DNA from: Pseudomonadota bacterium
GTDB lineage: Bacteria; Pseudomonadota; Gammaproteobacteria; Pseudomonadales; UBA5518
Direction of reading: 5' to 3'
DNA: 7,104 bases
NCBI GenBank assembly: GCA_022705125.1
Contig: JAKJFB010000144.1
Coordinates: 1 to 7,104, forward strand
The notes under the pieces: model-generated
What the model was told of the DNA's origin: nothing
The model's input: only the letters and a program-made list of their open reading frames with translations
The model's database searches: none
Shown: positions 5,727 to 7,104 of the stretch, piece by piece
Layout: the number at the start of each line of letters is the position of its first letter
Numbering within the stretch: position 1 is the stretch's first letter
Program-made: the position numbers and the translations under genes

Positions 5727-6695
5727 ATGGCCAACGAAGATCTGTTCGTCGCGCTCACCGAGTGCCACTTCATGAATACGCAGACCATGTCGGAGATTGC
5801 GTACTACCCCGCGATGAAGCGCTGGAACGACAGCGTCGACGGGGTGCTGCGCGCCTGGGCGGGCCGTGATCTCGCGAGCGAGTGGCCGCATCCGCTGGCC
5901 GAGGCGCTGATCGGGTACATGGACGAGGCGCGCGTCGATGTCTGCTTCTGCCTGCGTGAGCCGATGATGGACATCAGCGGCGGCTCGGCGTCGATGTCCA
6001 CCAACGGCTTCATGCTCCAGCAGATCGAACCCTACCCGGGGCGGATGTACCTGGAAGCCAACTGTGGCCCGGTGATCCGTCGTGGGCTGGAACATGCGAT
6101 CTGGGAGCTCGAGTACCTGGTCAAGGAGCGCGGCGCCAAGCTCTGCAAGATGTACCAGCCCGAGGACGCCGGTCCGATCAACGACCGGCGCCTGTGGCCC
6201 TTCTACGCCAGGGCCGAGGAGCTCGGCGTGCCGCTCACGGTGCACACCGGCAATTCCTACGTGGTGCCGCAGCCGGGCTCGCACTGCGATGTGCGCCAGC
6301 TCGACGACGTCATGCTCGCGTTTCCGGACCTGAAGGTGATTGCCTACCACGCCGGCTGGCCCGACACGGAAGCGCTGATCGGGCTGTGCGGCAAGCACGT
6401 GAATCTCTACATGAGCCTCTCGGGGATCATCGGGTGGTACCAGCGCGCACCCTATCGCGGCTACCACGCGATCGGTACCGCCATGCAGTGGATGCCGGCC
6501 GACAAGATCGTGCTCGGTCTCGATCTGCCCTTCGACGATACCCGGCGCGTGGTGGATTACATCCGCGACCTCGAGATGCCCGAGGAGCTGCAGAAGAACT
6601 GGGGCTATGCCCAGCCCACGCGCGAGGACAAGGCCAAGATACTCGGCCTGAACCTCGCCCGGCTCACCGGCATCGATCCGGTGAAGCGCAGCTGA
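5727..6695 (+). CDS. Amidohydrolase-2 family metal-dependent hydrolase or decarboxylase
   Basis: A 322-residue TIM-barrel protein of the amidohydrolase-related family (COG2159, the ACMSD/gamma-resorcylate decarboxylase group). Candidate metal and catalytic residues lie in order along the barrel: Glu12 and His14 (TECHF), Lys141 (KMYQP), His173 (TVHTGN), His208 (YHAGWP) and Asp266 (GLDLPFD). The N-terminal motif is E-x-H, not H-x-H; in this family E-x-H is known from aromatic decarboxylases such as gamma-resorcylate decarboxylase. Either non-oxidative decarboxylation or hydrolysis is possible, and the substrate cannot be read from sequence. There is no signal peptide, so it should be cytoplasmic. 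It is transcribed divergently from the etfA-thiolase operon and probably shares its regulation. I chose the ATG at 5727, with GGAGG 9 nt upstream; an in-frame GTG at 5721 is only 3 nt from that site. Family assignment is firm. Confidence 0.9.
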   Translation: MANEDLFVALTECHFMNTQTMSEIAYYPAMKRWNDSVDGVLRAWAGRDLASEWPHPLAEALIGYMDEARVDVCFCLREPMMDISGGSASMSTNGFMLQQIEPYPGRMYLEANCGPVIRRGLEHAIWELEYLVKERGAKLCKMYQPEDAGPINDRRLWPFYARAEELGVPLTVHTGNSYVVPQPGSHCDVRQLDDVMLAFPDLKVIAYHAGWPDTEALIGLCGKHVNLYMSLSGIIGWYQRAPYRGYHAIGTAMQWMPADKIVLGLDLPFDDTRRVVDYIRDLEMPEELQKNWGYAQPTREDKAKILGLNLARLTGIDPVKRS

Positions 6696-6705
6696 CAACC
6701 CGGCC

Positions 6706-6775
6706 CGGGCCCGGCGGGCCCGCCTCGCCGGTGTCGGAACAGTCCGCGCGGGTGGTGCCGGGCTGGACCCGCGCG
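6706..6775. other. Two GC-rich hairpins downstream of the amidohydrolase gene
   Basis: The 126-nt gap before the next gene contains two inverted repeats: 6706-6712 with 6716-6722 (7 bp, 3-nt loop), and 6745-6753 with 6767-6775 (9 bp, 13-nt loop, arm CGCGCGGGT). Neither is followed by a T-tract. They could reduce read-through or protect the 3' end of the amidohydrolase mRNA, or form the 5' leader of the gene at 6822. In DNA this GC-rich some stems arise by chance. Confidence 0.35.
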
Positions 6776-6809
6776 AGACGGAACTGGCGAAATACTCGAA
6801 CCGATGCTC

Positions 6810-6819
6810 GGAGGTGATC
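6810..6819 (+). promoter_or_regulatory. Extended Shine-Dalgarno site of the right-edge gene
   Basis: GGAGGTGATC matches ten consecutive positions of the complement of the conserved 16S rRNA 3' tail. The ATG at 6822 starts 7 nt after GGAGG. This fixes the start and marks the truncated frame as a real gene, probably translated strongly. Confidence 0.8.
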
Positions 6820-6821
6820 AT

Positions 6822-7104
6822 ATGGCGACATTGAAAGCGGGCACGCGGCTGCGCAGCGCCGTGTGCAGGACGGAAGTGATGGTGATCGTCGCGCCGGCGG
6901 GCGATGTGGCGCTGACCTGCGGCGGAGTGCCCATGATACCCGCGGCGGAAGCGCCGCCGGCGGGTGCGGTGCCCGCGCCGGGCAGCGCCGGCGGCACCCT
7001 GCTCGGCAAGCGCTACGTCAATGCCGCGGGCGCTCTGGAACTGCTGTGCGTCAAGCCGGGCGATGGTTCGCTGGCGGTGGATGGCGAGCAGCTGGTGCTG
7101 AAGG
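6822..7104 (+). CDS. Small conserved protein of unknown function, partial at the right edge
   Basis: An open frame with no stop runs from the ATG at 6822 to the end of the window, giving 94 residues so far. The sequence has a compact beta-like pattern: residues 1-39 (KAGTRLRSAVC, VMVIVAPAG, DVALTCGGVPMIP), an Ala/Pro/Gly-rich loop (40-58), then GGTLLGKRYV (57-66) and ELLCVKPGDGSLAVDG (73-88). Cys15, Cys33 and Cys76 are the only cysteines. From memory it resembles a small conserved hypothetical family of about 100 residues, often seen in actinobacteria near CoA-ligase and amidohydrolase genes; I could not verify this. If so, only a few residues are missing. It has no membrane segment or signal peptide. 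Its place downstream of the amidohydrolase on the same strand suggests a shared pathway, but the 126-nt gap makes co-transcription uncertain. Function is unknown. Confidence 0.75.
   Translation, partial: MATLKAGTRLRSAVCRTEVMVIVAPAGDVALTCGGVPMIPAAEAPPAGAVPAPGSAGGTLLGKRYVNAAGALELLCVKPGDGSLAVDGEQLVLK

Noticed and set aside
5562..6821. Minus-strand open frame of 419 residues opposite the amidohydrolase gene
   Set aside because: It is the antisense shadow of a recognised TIM-barrel protein and would cross the divergent promoter region; its composition is His/Arg/Val-rich and unlike any family I know.
1..7104. CRISPR arrays, tRNA or rRNA genes, insertion sequences, phage or defence genes
   Set aside because: I found no regularly spaced repeats, tRNA-like or rRNA-like sequence, transposase, integrase or toxin motifs. 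The window reads as ordinary metabolic chromosome.

Overview
The window is GC-rich bacterial chromosomal sequence with tightly packed genes and clear Shine-Dalgarno sites. It looks like a respiring bacterium that degrades acids through acyl-CoA intermediates: it encodes an electron-transfer flavoprotein subunit, a membrane Fe-S quinone reductase and a thiolase. A proteobacterium fits best, but the sequence has no marker gene that fixes the taxon. There are no rRNA or tRNA genes, CRISPR arrays, insertion sequences or phage genes.

Layout. Positions 1-204 are non-coding upstream sequence with a tandem 9-bp repeat. A CoxG-like SRPBCC gene (205-849, +) follows and converges on a four-gene minus-strand operon; a perfect 14-bp stem lies between the two stop codons. 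In transcription order the operon is: ETF alpha subunit (5523 to 4567), DUF35 Zn-ribbon/OB-fold protein (4554 to 4114), SCP-x-type thiolase homologue (4112 to 2919), and a large membrane Fe-S oxidoreductase of the ETF:quinone-oxidoreductase (EMO/HdrD-like) type (2872 to 899). The first three genes are separated by 12 nt and 1 nt, the last by 46 nt, so co-transcription is very likely. A divergent intergenic region (5524-5726) carries two identical 12-bp direct repeats exactly 21 bp apart. It separates the operon from a plus-strand amidohydrolase-2 family gene (5727-6695). After 126 nt with two hairpins and an unusually extended Shine-Dalgarno site, a small Cys-containing conserved protein starts at 6822 and runs off the right edge.

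How the parts may work together (inference). The DUF35 protein and thiolase should form one complex that cleaves a C-C bond in a CoA-linked intermediate. ETF would collect electrons from acyl-CoA dehydrogenases encoded elsewhere, and the membrane Fe-S protein would pass them to quinone. The amidohydrolase, with a Glu-x-His metal site, could be a hydrolase or non-oxidative decarboxylase on the same substrate. Two features stand out. No ETF beta gene is present, although its usual partner heads the operon. The thiolase keeps a nucleophile-like Cys but lacks the usual HEAF/HD and GHP histidines and the C-terminal CxG Cys, so its chemistry may not be that of a standard thiolase.
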